Shown: positions 26,058 through 36,110, counted from the stretch's first letter. The stretch: DNA of 64,000 bases from Alphaproteobacteria bacterium (GCA_020049775.1 JAGVLO010000004.1:1-64000), one strand, 5' to 3'. The notes: generated by a model not told the origin, from the sequence alone. Numbers and translations are program-made.

Positions 26058-27338
26058 TCAGCCTCTGAGTACATCAGCCACGCTGTCTGTGAGCTTCCGT
26101 AAATCTTCGGGGCTTATAGACAGCGAAGGCATGAGGTAAACGATATCGCTGAACGGGCGTATCCACACACCGCGCTCCACAAATTTTTTCCGTAAAGCAT
26201 AAACATCCACTTTTGCCGCGTCTATCTGCACCACGCCGATAGCGCCTTTAACGCGCACATCCACCACATTCGGCAAGTTGCGGCACTGACTAAGCTCAGA
26301 TGTCAGCTGCGCCTCAATCGCTTCCACCTGTTTCAGTCGTGGTTCTTTTTCAAATAAATCGAGCGATGCGTTGGCCGCTGCGCAGGCCAGCGGGTTTGCC
26401 ATGAAGGTGGGGCCGTGCATGAAGGCGAAGTCGGGATTGTCGCTTAGGAACGCGTTGAATATTTCGTCCTGCACCATCGTTGCACCCAGCGTAATCGTGC
26501 CGCCGGTCAGCGCCTTGCCAAGACACATGATGTCGGGTGATACCCCCGCTTCGTTGCAGGCAAACATGTTTCCGGTGCGCCCGAAGCCGGTGGCAATTTC
26601 ATCGGCGATGAAAAGCATATTGTGTTTTTTGGCCATGCGGTACAGCTCGGCCAACACGTCGGCGGAATGTATGCGCATGCCGCCTGCGCCCTGCACCAAT
26701 GGTTCGATAATCATGCCCGCGATATGCCCATGCTCGGCGGCGAGCAGGCTGTCGAACTCGGCGAAGCTGTATTCGTCGGTGGGTATGTCCACCACATATT
26801 GCTTGATAACGGAATTGCGGAACGCCTTGTGCATCGACTTGTCAGGGTCGGAAACCGACATAGCGCCCAGCGTGTCGCCATGGTAGCCGTCGTGGAAACA
26901 CAGGAAGCGGTCTTTCATCGGCTTGCCTTTATTGCGCCAGTATTGCAATGCCATTTTCAGCGCTACTTCCACCGCCACTGATCCGGAATCGGAAAAGAAC
27001 ACGCGGTTAAGCCCCGCAGGGGTAATCTTGCTTAAGCGCGCCGCCAATGTAAGGGCGGGTTCATGCACCAGCCCGCCGAACATGACATGCGGCATGGTGT
27101 GCAGTTGTTTTTCTACGGCCTTGAGTATGTGCGGGTGGTTGTAGCCATGGCAGGCGCTCCACCACGAGGCGATGCCATCAATCAATTCGCGCCCGTCGGC
27201 GAGCGTGATGCGCGTGCCTTTAGTGGAAACCACGGGCAGGGGCGGCGGCGCAACCTGCATCTGCGTGTAGGGCAGCCAGATATGCGGCACAGCTTGCGCG
27301 AACCACTCGGGTGCTTGTGTGTCCTGCTTTTTGGGCAT
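26058..27338 (-). CDS. bioA: Adenosylmethionine-8-amino-7-oxononanoate aminotransferase
   Basis: 426-residue class III PLP aminotransferase making 7,8-diaminopelargonate from KAPA with SAM as amino donor. Family signatures: HIWLPYTQMQ, DGIASWWSACHGYNHPHI, HDGYHGDT, LLFIADEIATGFGRTG and the PLP lysine in LGKALTGGTITLG. Its ATG overlaps the bioB stop by 1 nt (TGATG). Confidence 0.96.
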   Translation of the reverse strand: MPKKQDTQAPEWFAQAVPHIWLPYTQMQVAPPPLPVVSTKGTRITLADGRELIDGIASWWSACHGYNHPHILKAVEKQLHTMPHVMFGGLVHEPALTLAARLSKITPAGLNRVFFSDSGSVAVEVALKMALQYWRNKGKPMKDRFLCFHDGYHGDTLGAMSVSDPDKSMHKAFRNSVIKQYVVDIPTDEYSFAEFDSLLAAEHGHIAGMIIEPLVQGAGGMRIHSADVLAELYRMAKKHNMLFIADEIATGFGRTGNMFACNEAGVSPDIMCLGKALTGGTITLGATMVQDEIFNAFLSDNPDFAFMHGPTFMANPLACAAANASLDLFEKEPRLKQVEAIEAQLTSELSQCRNLPNVVDVRVKGAIGVVQIDAAKVDVYALRKKFVERGVWIRPFSDIVYLMPSLSISPEDLRKLTDSVADVLRG

Positions 27339-28318
27339 CAGGCTGCGTTGGCGACGTTTTCCTTAGGCGCAGACATCGGCTTTAAGCCCAGCCGTGCAAA
27401 CAGCGCCATGTCCTGATTGGCGTCGGGATTAGGGGTGGTCAGCAATTTTTCACCGTAGAAGATGGAGTTGGCGCCTGCGAAATAGCACATCGCCTGCATC
27501 TGTTCGTTCATGGCTTCGCGGCCTGCGGAAAGGCGCACATAGGATTTTGGCATCAATATGCGTGCAACGGCAATGGCGCGCACGAAATCAAACGCGTCGA
27601 GTTCCTGTTGGCCTTTCAGGGGCGTGCCTTCCACCTGCACCAGCAGGTTGATGGGAACACTTTCGGGATGGGTGGACATGTTAGCCAGCGTGCGCAGCAT
27701 TTCAGCGCGGTCGGAAATGCCTTCGCCCATGCCGACAATACCGCCGCAGCACACGCTCATGCCGGCGTCACGCACACGTGCCAGCGTGTCCAGCCTGTCC
27801 TGATAGGTGCGGGTGGTAATGATGTTGCCGTAGTAGGATTCCGAGGTATCGAGATTATGGTTGTAATAATCCAGCCCGCATTCCTTCAGGCGTTTGGCCT
27901 GCGTGTCGTTGAGCATTCCCAGCGTGGCGCAGGTCTCTAAGCCCAGCGATTTAACACCCTCAATAATATCGGCAATCTTGTCGATGTCGCGGTCTTTGGG
28001 TTCGCGCCATGCCGCGCCCATGCAAAAGCGTGACGCGCCTGCAGCCTTGGCTTTTCTGGCTTCAATCATCACTTCGTCCTTACCCATCAGCTTTTGTGCC
28101 TTGACGCCGGTAGAAAAATGGGCACTCTGCGGGCAATAGGCGCAGTCTTCAGCGCAGCCGCCGGTCTTGATGGACAGCAGTGTGCTGATTTGTACCTCGT
28201 TAGGGTTGAAATGCTGGCGGTGGACGCTGTGCGCGGTGAACAGCAGGTCATTGAACGGCAGGTTGAACAGTGCAAGCACTTCTTCAGCTTTCCAGTCATG
28301 ACGTAACGTAGTTTGCAT
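27338..28318 (-). CDS. bioB: Biotin synthase
   Basis: About 326 residues from ATG 28318, which has AGGGA upstream; ATG 28342 would add eight residues. Radical-SAM enzyme inserting sulfur into dethiobiotin. The [4Fe-4S] motif [25 protein letters not shown] and [18 protein letters not shown] are all present. It is the first gene of the bioB-bioA arm, divergent from bioF across 54 bp that must hold both promoters. I see no clear BirA or BioR operator there. Confidence 0.97.
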   Translation of the reverse strand: MQTTLRHDWKAEEVLALFNLPFNDLLFTAHSVHRQHFNPNEVQISTLLSIKTGGCAEDCAYCPQSAHFSTGVKAQKLMGKDEVMIEARKAKAAGASRFCMGAAWREPKDRDIDKIADIIEGVKSLGLETCATLGMLNDTQAKRLKECGLDYYNHNLDTSESYYGNIITTRTYQDRLDTLARVRDAGMSVCCGGIVGMGEGISDRAEMLRTLANMSTHPESVPINLLVQVEGTPLKGQQELDAFDFVRAIAVARILMPKSYVRLSAGREAMNEQMQAMCYFAGANSIFYGEKLLTTPNPDANQDMALFARLGLKPMSAPKENVANAA

Positions 28319-28372
28319 GGTGGTATCCCTAATCGTTAACATGTACAGGTTTTTATAGTACGGCAGCAGAAA

Positions 28373-29515
28373 ATGCCAGCATTAGACGACATATTACAGC
28401 AAAAATTATTGGTACTGGAATCCAAGCATCAGCGCCGCACGTTAAAGGAAACGCAGCGCGAGGACGGGATACGGGTATTGCGCAACGGTAAGGAATTGAT
28501 TTCCTTCAGTTGTAACGACTATTTAGGCCTTTCAAAACATCCGGAAGTGATAGCTGCTGGCATCGAGGCGCTGGCAGAATTCGGCGCCGGTGCAGGGGCA
28601 TCACGGCTGGTAACGGGCAATAACAGCCTGTACGAAGAGCTGGAAGCGCGGCTTGCCGCCTATAAGGGTACACAGGCGGCCTGTGTGTTCGGCAGCGGTT
28701 ACCTCGCCAATATGGGAACTATTCCGGCACTGGTCGGCAAGGGTGACCTGATACTGGCTGACAAGCTGGTGCATGCCTGCATGATTGATGCGGCGAAACT
28801 TTCCGGCGCGTCGGTGATGCGCTTTGCGCACAACAACCTCGACCATTGCCGCATGCTGCTGGAATCCAACCGTAGCGACCACCACCAATGTATTATCCTT
28901 ACCGAAACCGTATTCAGCATGGACGGCGACCGCGCTCCGGTGGAAGCGTTGCGCGCGCTGGCACGTCACCATGACACATGGGTAATGACCGATGACGCGC
29001 ACGGGCTTGGCGTTATCCCGCGCCATATGTCGTCGGCGGATATACAGATGGGTACGCTTTCCAAGGGGGCGGGGGTATATGGCGGTTATGTCTGCGGATC
29101 GCAGATGCTGGTGGATTACCTGAAAACAGCAGCGCGCACGCTGGTGTTTTCTACCGGATTGCCGCCATCGGTCGTGGCTTGTGCTAATGCGGCGCTTAGT
29201 ATTATCGCTGAAGATTCGGATCTGGTGGCGCTGCCGCTCGCCAATGCGCGGCAGTTCACTTCCCTGCTCGGGCTGGAAGTAGCCCAGAGCGCTATCGTGC
29301 CGTTGGTGATGAAAGAAAATGAAAAGGCGCTGGAAGCCTCTGCATTGCTCGAAGAGCGTGGTTTCCTCGTTGCGGCCATCCGCCCGCCGACCGTGCCGGA
29401 AAATACGGCGCGTTTGCGCTTTGCCTTTTCCGCGCTGCATGAACCCGAACATATCGAAGAGCTGGTTGCCATTATCAAAGAGCAGGGCTGGGCCAAGGAG
29501 CAGGCCGACCTATGA
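28373..29515 (+). CDS. bioF: 8-amino-7-oxononanoate synthase
   Basis: 380-residue PLP enzyme condensing pimeloyl-ACP/CoA with L-alanine. Signatures: [48 protein letters not shown] and the PLP lysine in [15 protein letters not shown]. First gene of the four-gene biotin arm; its TGA overlaps the bioH start (ATGA). Confidence 0.97.
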   Translation: MPALDDILQQKLLVLESKHQRRTLKETQREDGIRVLRNGKELISFSCNDYLGLSKHPEVIAAGIEALAEFGAGAGASRLVTGNNSLYEELEARLAAYKGTQAACVFGSGYLANMGTIPALVGKGDLILADKLVHACMIDAAKLSGASVMRFAHNNLDHCRMLLESNRSDHHQCIILTETVFSMDGDRAPVEALRALARHHDTWVMTDDAHGLGVIPRHMSSADIQMGTLSKGAGVYGGYVCGSQMLVDYLKTAARTLVFSTGLPPSVVACANAALSIIAEDSDLVALPLANARQFTSLLGLEVAQSAIVPLVMKENEKALEASALLEERGFLVAAIRPPTVPENTARLRFAFSALHEPEHIEELVAIIKEQGWAKEQADL

Positions 29516-30195
29516 CCATACTGGCATTGAGCGGGTGGGGGCAGCCGCATGACGCGCTGTCGTCCATAGCGCCGGACGCGCTGCATTTTGACTATGGGCG
29601 CTACGAAACGGAAGACGACGCGCTGGCCGCCATTGCCCATGCCGGACGCCATGCAAAAACCGTGATTGGCTGGTCGCTGGGCGGGCAGTTGGCGGTGCGC
29701 CTCATTGCGCAGGGTATGCTGAAACCGCAGAAACTGGTACTGATTGCCGCGCCCTTCCAGTTTGTAGAAAATGCAAAAAAGCCGTTGGGCATGAAGCGCG
29801 ACCTGCATGAAAAATTCCGCGGCAATTTTATCAGCAATCCCGAACGCACGCTGAACAAAGCGTGGGAGCTGATTGCCAAGGATGACTGCCATGAAGACAC
29901 GGTGCGCGAGCGTATGCAGGCGCATGATAAGGAGACCGTGCTGTCCCGCGAATGGCTGGGCTGGCTGGATGCGCTGGAGCGTTTCAGCTGCGATGGACTG
30001 GACATGGCCGCAGTACCGCCGACGCTGATATTACACGGCGAAAAAGATGTGGTGATTTCACCCGAACAATCACGCCATTTCGCGCAGCGCCTGCCAAAGG
30101 CTGAGTTGCGTATGCTGCCGGATTGCGGTCACGCCCCGCACTGGCATAACCCGCAGCAGGTTTCCCAGTGGCTGCGCGAGCATGCCCATGTTTGA
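29512..30195 (+). CDS. bioH: BioH-type pimeloyl-ACP methyl ester esterase
   Basis: 227-residue alpha/beta hydrolase. The catalytic Ser is in GWSLGG (S55), the acid in LHGEKDVV and the His in DCGHAPHW, the usual triad order. It removes the methyl protecting group after pimeloyl chain assembly, ending the BioC-BioH pathway. Placement between bioF and bioC supports BioH over a generic hydrolase, although sequence alone is weakly diagnostic. Confidence 0.85.
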   Translation: MTILALSGWGQPHDALSSIAPDALHFDYGRYETEDDALAAIAHAGRHAKTVIGWSLGGQLAVRLIAQGMLKPQKLVLIAAPFQFVENAKKPLGMKRDLHEKFRGNFISNPERTLNKAWELIAKDDCHEDTVRERMQAHDKETVLSREWLGWLDALERFSCDGLDMAAVPPTLILHGEKDVVISPEQSRHFAQRLPKAELRMLPDCGHAPHWHNPQQVSQWLREHAHV

Positions 30196-30961
30196 CAGCA
30201 AGGCGGTTAAATCCCATTTCAGTCAGGCGGCGGCAGGCTATGACAGCAATGCACGCTTGCAGCAAAGCGTTATGCAAAATGCATTATCGCTTGCGTTGAA
30301 TGTATGGCCGGAAAGCGGGCGAATCGCCGATATTGGCAGCGGTACAGGACTGCTTGCAAAAACACTCAATCGTTCGTCTCCTGTTTTTGACATCGCGCAG
30401 CTGGATATTGCTTATGGCATGTGCGTAACTGCGCAAAGCCACAGCAGCATGGTGGTCAACGGCGATGCCTGCCACCTGCCATTTCCCGATAACGTGTTTG
30501 ACGGCGTGTTTTCCTCGCTGATGTTGCAATGGCTGGATAGGCCGGAGGCATCATTTTCTGAAATGGCGCGACTCCTGAAGTCCGGCCATTACGCAATTAT
30601 TTCTACCTTTGCCGAAGGTACGCTGAAGGAACTCAAAGCATCATTTACCAAGGTGGACAGCCACAGCCACAGCAGCGACTTCCTGAGCGCGGAAGCATGG
30701 ATGCAAAAAGCCCGCGACGCTGGATTCAGCCTGCGGCAGTCGGAGGAAAAAAACATCGTCGAATATTATCCTGACGTGAAGGCGCTGATGCGGGCTATCA
30801 AGGCTATCGGCGCCAGCCACAAAGCCAGCAGCCGTAAGCGTGGCATGATGACTCCGCGCCAGATGAAAACACTGGAAGCGCATTACCGCGCACAATACGG
30901 CAACCGCCAGGGGCTTCCTTTAAGCTGGCAATTATTGTATATGGTATTGAGAAAAGACTGA
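30182..30961 (+). CDS. bioC: Malonyl-ACP O-methyltransferase
   Basis: 259-residue class I methyltransferase that primes pimelate synthesis by methylating malonyl-ACP. Shows the BioC start (FDSKAVKSHFSQAAAGYDSNARLQ), SAM motif IADIGSGTGLLA, and DGVFSSLMLQWLDRPEASFSEMARLLKSGH. ATG 30182 overlaps the bioH end; a second ATG two codons later is possible. Confidence 0.93.
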   Translation: MPMFDSKAVKSHFSQAAAGYDSNARLQQSVMQNALSLALNVWPESGRIADIGSGTGLLAKTLNRSSPVFDIAQLDIAYGMCVTAQSHSSMVVNGDACHLPFPDNVFDGVFSSLMLQWLDRPEASFSEMARLLKSGHYAIISTFAEGTLKELKASFTKVDSHSHSSDFLSAEAWMQKARDAGFSLRQSEEKNIVEYYPDVKALMRAIKAIGASHKASSRKRGMMTPRQMKTLEAHYRAQYGNRQGLPLSWQLLYMVLRKD

Positions 30962-30983
30962 GATACACTCATTCGGGAACTGC

Positions 30984-31667
30984 ATGCGTCCGTTTTTTAT
31001 TACTGCCTCGGGTACGAATGTCGGCAAGACGCTGGTGACCACTGCGCTATGCTCTCAGCTGCAGCAGGAAGGCAAGGCGGTGACTGCCATCAAGCCGGTC
31101 ATCAGCGGCTATAACCCGAAAGATATGGGCTGTGATTCTGCGCTAATACTGCGTAGTTGTGGCGTAACGCCCACTCCGCAGCTGATGGAGGTGATTTCCC
31201 CATGGCGTTATGAGGCATTTCTTGCGCCCAATATGGCTGCTGCCATTGAAGGTAACCCCGTTGACCTGAACAAGCTGGTGGAATTCTGCCGCGAGCATAC
31301 CTCGGTGGAGTCCGACATCGTGCTGTGCGAAGGGGTGGGGGGTATTATGGCCCCGATAAACGACCAGCATACGGTATTGGACTGGATACAGGAACTGGCA
31401 TGGCCGGTGATTATGGTGTGCGGCAGTTACCTTGGTGCTATCAGCCATACGCTGACCGCCATTGAGTCACTGAAGGCGCGCGGCGTGTCGCCCAAGGCGC
31501 TTATCCTCAGTGAAACGGACGGTTCAACGGTGTTGCTGGCAGATACAGCAACAACGCTTGAAAAATTTCTGCCACCGTCTATTCCTATAGTGAAGTTGCC
31601 GCTTATTGCCCCCCAAGACGAAATATGGACCAAAGTTCCTTTAATCAGCTGGCTGTGTGACCTATGA
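30984..31667 (+). CDS. bioD: Dethiobiotin synthetase
   Basis: 227-residue ATP-dependent carboxylase closing the ureido ring of dethiobiotin. P-loop FITASGTNVGKTLVTTAL, AIKPVISG, and CEGVGGIMAPIN with the catalytic Glu/Gly region. With bioB, A, F, H and C, the set makes biotin from malonyl-ACP. Overlaps the next (RDD) gene by 4 bp. Confidence 0.95.
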   Translation: MRPFFITASGTNVGKTLVTTALCSQLQQEGKAVTAIKPVISGYNPKDMGCDSALILRSCGVTPTPQLMEVISPWRYEAFLAPNMAAAIEGNPVDLNKLVEFCREHTSVESDIVLCEGVGGIMAPINDQHTVLDWIQELAWPVIMVCGSYLGAISHTLTAIESLKARGVSPKALILSETDGSTVLLADTATTLEKFLPPSIPIVKLPLIAPQDEIWTKVPLISWLCDL

Positions 31668-32308
31668 AACTAGATTTAGATAGAAAAGATATCTTTCGTA
31701 TAGTTGGCCTTGGCTACAAGAAAAAAACGCCAGAAGACCTGAAATACGCAAGATTTAACCGTAGAATGATTGCCGTTACGCTTGACTCATTGGTGTTACT
31801 ATTTTTGTCACCATTTCTTGATCAAGCCTTTGATTACTTATATGGGCCTATAATCTTTGATCCGGTTGCCTTTGATCAACAACTGAGTGCGCAAGTGGAT
31901 GAAGCGGCTGCCGCTCATCTGTATTGGACTACAATCTATAAGGAAGGTTTGCTTGCACGCTGGTTCTATAATTTGATGTTTCAGTTTGGCGTGTTGGGCT
32001 TTCTTACCGGTTTATGTTGGTGGAAATGGTCGAGTACACCCGGCAAAATGATTATGCGCATTAAGATTGTTGATGCCACCACTGAACAGCCTATGACACT
32101 CCTGCAGGTTCTTGCGCGAATACTGGGATATTATGTATCAGGTTTTTGTTTGGGCCTTGGATTTTTGTGGATGAACTTTAACAAGCGTCGTCAGGGCTGG
32201 CACGATATTATTGCACACACGGCAGTAATAGTGGTCCCATGGGGTCCGTTTAATCCCGGCGGTAAAAAGCAGGACGCTAAACCAGCGACTCCAGCTGCTG
32301 ATCAGTAA
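31664..32308 (+). CDS. RDD-family membrane protein
   Basis: 214 residues. The RDD hallmark is near residue 29-45 (ARFNRRMIAVTLDSLVLLFL) with additional hydrophobic segments at about 103-120 and 150-170 and the family motif STPGKMIMRIKIVDA. Function of the family is poorly defined; some members are transporters. Its ATG overlaps bioD, but there is no obvious link to biotin. Confidence 0.85.
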   Translation: MKLDLDRKDIFRIVGLGYKKKTPEDLKYARFNRRMIAVTLDSLVLLFLSPFLDQAFDYLYGPIIFDPVAFDQQLSAQVDEAAAAHLYWTTIYKEGLLARWFYNLMFQFGVLGFLTGLCWWKWSSTPGKMIMRIKIVDATTEQPMTLLQVLARILGYYVSGFCLGLGFLWMNFNKRRQGWHDIIAHTAVIVVPWGPFNPGGKKQDAKPATPAADQ

Positions 32309-32771
32309 GGTTACCGGGAACCATCAAAAGAGGAATAAAAAGTTTGCTGCCCAGCTGTCCGGCCAGCCACGCCGCCAATGTGCCGCGGCTGGAGCTTTGC
32401 TGCGCAATCCCCAGATAGATGATGATGGTCTGCGGGTCTTCATTGGCCATGTTCAGTATTACATCACCAATATTGCCTTCGCGCAGGACTGTGCCGGGTG
32501 TAATGCCGTATGTCAGGCGCATGTCTTCGGCCAGTGAATTAAGCAAATCCTGCGCTTCGGTGGTTTGTTCTTCGCGCATGCGCTCGGCCACGCCGCCGAG
32601 GGTCTGGAAATCGCCTAGGTTGATAACATGCAACAAATCAATGCTGGCATTGCGGGCTTTTGCCTTCATGCAGGCAAGGCGCAGCGCCACGCGTGATTCT
32701 TCACGGTGGTCAACGCACACAAGGTATTTTGCCGGACGGCTGGGTGCGGGTTGTTTTTCTGTCATTGCCAT
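32277..32771 (-). CDS. Universal stress protein, UspA family
   Basis: 164 residues with the Usp fold: YLVCVDHREESRVALRLACMKAKARNASIDLLHVI at the start and a C-terminal portion with LGIAQQSSSRGTLAAWLAGQLG where the usual G-x2-G-x9-G(S/T) ATP motif sits, somewhat degenerate. Probably a small stress protein, ATP-binding uncertain. Overlaps the convergent RDD gene by 32 bp. Confidence 0.85.
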   Translation of the reverse strand: MAMTEKQPAPSRPAKYLVCVDHREESRVALRLACMKAKARNASIDLLHVINLGDFQTLGGVAERMREEQTTEAQDLLNSLAEDMRLTYGITPGTVLREGNIGDVILNMANEDPQTIIIYLGIAQQSSSRGTLAAWLAGQLGSKLFIPLLMVPGNLTDQQLESLV

Positions 32772-32789
32772 AAGGTGATTCCTTCTGGG

Positions 32790-33530
32790 TTATATTTTTT
32801 CAAATAACCGGCCGGTGAACCAGCCGATGGATAAAGCCAGCAGCACCGCAGTGATGCCGTAAAGTATGGGGCGGTTGTGGGCATGTTCGTAAAGAAAAGC
32901 GTCCAGCCCGCTTTTAACGATTTGGATAGGTATGGATTGCATACCGGATATTTCGCCGTCGCTTAGCAGATAGATTTCAGCGGTGTAATCGCCGGCAGGT
33001 ATATTGTCTGGGAAGTAGATAATTGCTTTAAACAATGTCTCGGCCATGAACTGGATATTTTCCGGATCAATGGCATAGAGTTTGTGTTCCTTCTGGTAGT
33101 TCAGGAAGGCTTGCGAGAATTCGTTGAACTTTTCCTGCCATTTGGGATTGGGCGGGGGCGTGAGCAGGTTATCTATGCCGATGCCGAGCTGCCGGAAAAT
33201 ATTGGCCTGCTCGATTTCGTTTAGCGGTTTGCTACTGGCGACGGCATAAAAATTCGGGACATTGAAAAATTTCATGCGGTCGCCGTTTACCCAGATACCG
33301 GCTACCTGTTCTTTTTTGCGAACGATGTAGTCTTTCTGCGGGCCGCGCACAGCAATCACAATATCACCCGTATCGTTGCGTGTGCCAAACAGGAAAATAC
33401 GCGTGCCGTTAAAGCCGGAATCGATGAATATACGGTAGTTCGAGAGGTCGGCAACCACCGGCACGGCATGTGCTGTTTGCGGCGCAAAAGCCAGCATCCA
33501 CAGCCAGACAATAAGCAGCACTCTATTCAT
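32790..33530 (-). CDS. TIGR02186-like membrane-anchored protein
   Basis: 246 residues: signal peptide (AFAPQTAHA), periplasmic domain (VVADLSNYRIFIDSGFNGTRIFLFG; VAGIWVNGDRMKFFNVPNFYAVASS), and one C-terminal membrane helix. This is the alphaproteobacterial TIGR02186 family, regularly encoded with a TauE-type exporter. The start overlaps the exporter end by 8 bp. Function is unproven; partnership with the exporter is likely. Confidence 0.88.
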   Translation of the reverse strand: MNRVLLIVWLWMLAFAPQTAHAVPVVADLSNYRIFIDSGFNGTRIFLFGTRNDTGDIVIAVRGPQKDYIVRKKEQVAGIWVNGDRMKFFNVPNFYAVASSKPLNEIEQANIFRQLGIGIDNLLTPPPNPKWQEKFNEFSQAFLNYQKEHKLYAIDPENIQFMAETLFKAIIYFPDNIPAGDYTAEIYLLSDGEISGMQSIPIQIVKSGLDAFLYEHAHNRPILYGITAVLLALSIGWFTGRLFEKI

Positions 33531-34431
33531 TGAGTATGCTCACGCTGTAAATGTCTGATGGCTCGGCAAGCAGGCCTAGAGCCAGCTTCACGGCCACGCC
33601 CAGCACAAGCGTCGCCAGCATGGCGCGCAGATATTCCGGCTGTAGCCTGTGGCCTATTTTGCTGCCGAACTGCGCACCCACTACCGAACCCATAAGCAGG
33701 AGCAGCGCCAGCAATATATCCACCGTCTGGGTGGTGATGGCCTGAAGTAACGTGACGTTGGCGGTAATAAAAATAATCTGGAACAGCGATGTGCCGATGA
33801 CCACGGCGGTAGGCATGCCCAGTAGGTAAATCATGGCGGGGATAAGAAAGAAGCCGCCGCCGACACCCATCAGCGATACCATGATGCCGACAAAAAATCC
33901 GATGACTACCGGCATGATGGCGCTGATATGCAGCTTGGATTTGGGGAAATGCACCTTCAACGGCAGGCGGGCCGCCAGAGGTATCTTTGTGCTTTGGGTC
34001 TGTTTGCGCGGTATTTGCAGGATAACGCGCATGCTTTCGCTCGCCATAAGCAAGCCGATGCCGCCAAGGAACACCACATAGATAATTGAAATAATAACGT
34101 CAATATAGCCGAGCATGGTCAGCCAGCGGAAGAGAATTACGCCAAGTGTAGAACCAATCAGGCCGCCTGCCAGCAGGTAATGGCCAATTTTAAAATCAAC
34201 ATTACCCTTGCGCCAGTGCGCCACGAAACCGGAAACCGATGATGCGATAATCTGGTTGGCGACCGTTGATACCGATACGGCGGGCGGCACACCGATAAAA
34301 ATCAGCAGCGGCGTCATCAAAAAACCACCGCCGACGCCAAATAATCCCGACAGGATGCCGGCAACACCGCCCATGCCCAGAAGCAGGAACACGTTGACCG
34401 ACATTTCGGCAATGGGTAGGTAAATGTTCAT
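33523..34431 (-). CDS. TauE/SafE-family sulfite/organosulfonate exporter-like permease
   Basis: 302-residue multi-pass protein with the duplicated TauE/SafE motif: GVAGILSGLFGVGGGFLMTPLL near the N-terminus and GIMVSLMGVGGGFFLIPAMIY in the second half. The family exports sulfite, sulfoacetate or related anions. First gene of the pair with the TIGR02186-like protein. Substrate unknown. Confidence 0.92.
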   Translation of the reverse strand: MNIYLPIAEMSVNVFLLLGMGGVAGILSGLFGVGGGFLMTPLLIFIGVPPAVSVSTVANQIIASSVSGFVAHWRKGNVDFKIGHYLLAGGLIGSTLGVILFRWLTMLGYIDVIISIIYVVFLGGIGLLMASESMRVILQIPRKQTQSTKIPLAARLPLKVHFPKSKLHISAIMPVVIGFFVGIMVSLMGVGGGFFLIPAMIYLLGMPTAVVIGTSLFQIIFITANVTLLQAITTQTVDILLALLLLMGSVVGAQFGSKIGHRLQPEYLRAMLATLVLGVAVKLALGLLAEPSDIYSVSILNE

Positions 34432-34453
34432 TGTTTTAGCGGTGCGCTAGCTA

Positions 34454-35068
34454 CTAGAAGATGATGTGGTTGCCGAAATACTGGAACATGTTTTTTTCCA
34501 GTGCGGCGTTCATGGTTTCCATCAGGTAGAAAATCATACGCCGGAAAATGGCCTCGCGCTCATGCACGCTGACGCGCTCGTTGACATTGATGGTGCGGGT
34601 GGCGCTGACCTCGATGCTGGCCTCTGACATGGCACCGTCGCCGTAAATACGCATCTCCACATTCAGGCGTGCATCATAGCGGCGGTCGTTGCCGAGATTC
34701 ACGATGCCTGCCACGCCCTCCGGCTTGGGCAGTGGCGTAGAAATGACGCTGGCGTCTTTGATAATCACCTGCATGGATTTTTCCGTGGAGGCAACACGCA
34801 GGCGGTCTTTCACCCATGTCTGCATGGCTTCAGCGGGGGATACGGGCAGAAGATGCTCAACATTGGGATTGCGCATGGGTGCGCGGTATTCCTCGAGAAC
34901 GTCGATTTTGCTGACATTCATCATAATCGGCTGGTAGCGCTTGAAGCCTATGCTTTTTGGTGCGGCAGGTGGTGCGCCTGACGAACAAGCTGTCAGCAAC
35001 AATACGGCCATCGCCAACAGGGTGGTGGCAAAGCGGCGGCGTGCGGGTAGGGCAAGATCGTGTGTCAT
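34454..35068 (-). CDS. Putative lipoprotein, conserved hypothetical
   Basis: 204 residues from ATG 35068 (AGGGA at 9-bp spacing; upstream ATG 35074 is less well spaced). N-terminal hydrophobic stretch and lipobox LTAC place Cys near residue 28. The body has beta-rich conserved-looking segments (MMNVSKIDVLEEYRAP; AEAMQTWVKDRLRV; VNVNERVSVHERE-like region). Probably lipid-anchored in the periplasm. I do not recognise the family. Confidence 0.75.
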   Translation of the reverse strand: MTHDLALPARRRFATTLLAMAVLLLTACSSGAPPAAPKSIGFKRYQPIMMNVSKIDVLEEYRAPMRNPNVEHLLPVSPAEAMQTWVKDRLRVASTEKSMQVIIKDASVISTPLPKPEGVAGIVNLGNDRRYDARLNVEMRIYGDGAMSEASIEVSATRTINVNERVSVHEREAIFRRMIFYLMETMNAALEKNMFQYFGNHIIF

Positions 35069-35270
35069 GGGCATATTTCCCTGATTCGTGAGGCGGTTTT
35101 GAATGAGGGCATCATAGCAAAAACCCCGCGATTGCAAAGGGGGGAATCCATAAAATCGCTATTTAATACGTTGTAAATCAGCCCCATGGCGAGTAAACAC
35201 ACAGGTTAAAGGAAAATTAGTTATCCCTTGTTAATATATAGTCTGTCTTACGCAGATTGAAGGATATGCC

Positions 35271-36110
35271 ATGACAAAAGCCCCCACCAGCCTACCAGTG
35301 CTTGCGCGAATCGCTAAAGAAGCAGGCGATATTATTTTCGCCATGCAGCCAGATATTGTCGTCAACAAGGATTGGGAAACCAAGGAGGACGGTTCACCGG
35401 TATCGCCCGCCGACAAGAAAGCGCACGAGATTATCAAGGCGCGGCTGGAAGAACATTTTGCAGGGGTGGCGCTGGTATCCGAAGAAGGCGAAAAGGAAGT
35501 AACAAAGCAGGCGTTGAAGGCGCGTGACCATTTTGAAAGTGATCCGCTGGACAATACCGGTGGCTATATCAAGGGGCTGGATGGCTACAGTGTCAATATT
35601 GGCCGTGTCATAGACGGTGTGCCGGTAGAAGGTGTTGCCTATTTTCCGGCGCGTCAGGAAATCTATTTTACGCATGAAGGCAAGGCGTGGTTCCAGAAAG
35701 GTGACGATGCGCCAAAGGAAATTAAAGTAAAAAGCCTGCCGCTGCGTAATCCTCTTCAGGTGGCGGCGGGATTCAGGAAGCATGACCTGACTTTTCTGGG
35801 CGATCGCGCTGCTGATATCCAGAAGCATCCGGCGCAATACCGCACCTGCATGGTTGCGCGCGGGGAATGTGACATCACCGCCCTGAATCAAGGTAACAAC
35901 GAGGCTTACAACAGCTGGGACGTAGCCGGGCCACATGCGGTACTGATGGCGGCAGGCGGCGATTTCGTCGATGAGAAAGGCGCTCCTGTGCGCTACCTTG
36001 ATGAAAGTGGCGTAGTACCAGCCTATATTGCAGGTGGGGTGGACACGCTCAAGGCACTCGGTTTCGCCGATCCGAAGTATTTCAAAAGCACTAAGGCCGT
36101 TGGCTTTTAA
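35271..36110 (+). CDS. cysQ: CysQ-like 3'(2'),5'-bisphosphate nucleotidase
   Basis: 279 residues of the inositol monophosphatase superfamily, closest to CysQ. Metal sites: LVSEEGE, DPLDNT (usually DPLDGT; the two Asp ligands are intact) and NSWDVAGPHAVLMAAGG. CysQ removes 3'-phosphoadenosine phosphate from sulfate assimilation. The Gly-to-Asn change leaves the substrate open; some homologues process other phosphates. Confidence 0.85.
   Translation: MTKAPTSLPVLARIAKEAGDIIFAMQPDIVVNKDWETKEDGSPVSPADKKAHEIIKARLEEHFAGVALVSEEGEKEVTKQALKARDHFESDPLDNTGGYIKGLDGYSVNIGRVIDGVPVEGVAYFPARQEIYFTHEGKAWFQKGDDAPKEIKVKSLPLRNPLQVAAGFRKHDLTFLGDRAADIQKHPAQYRTCMVARGECDITALNQGNNEAYNSWDVAGPHAVLMAAGGDFVDEKGAPVRYLDESGVVPAYIAGGVDTLKALGFADPKYFKSTKAVGF

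Noticed and set aside
28601-29452. Minus-strand open frame opposite bioF
   Set aside because: Antisense shadow of a clearly coding gene; Arg/His-rich composition typical of shadows.
35113-35150. CCCC/GGGG hairpin with T-run upstream of the lipoprotein gene as a terminator
   Set aside because: On the minus strand it precedes rather than follows a gene and the stem is short; no transcript to terminate is evident.
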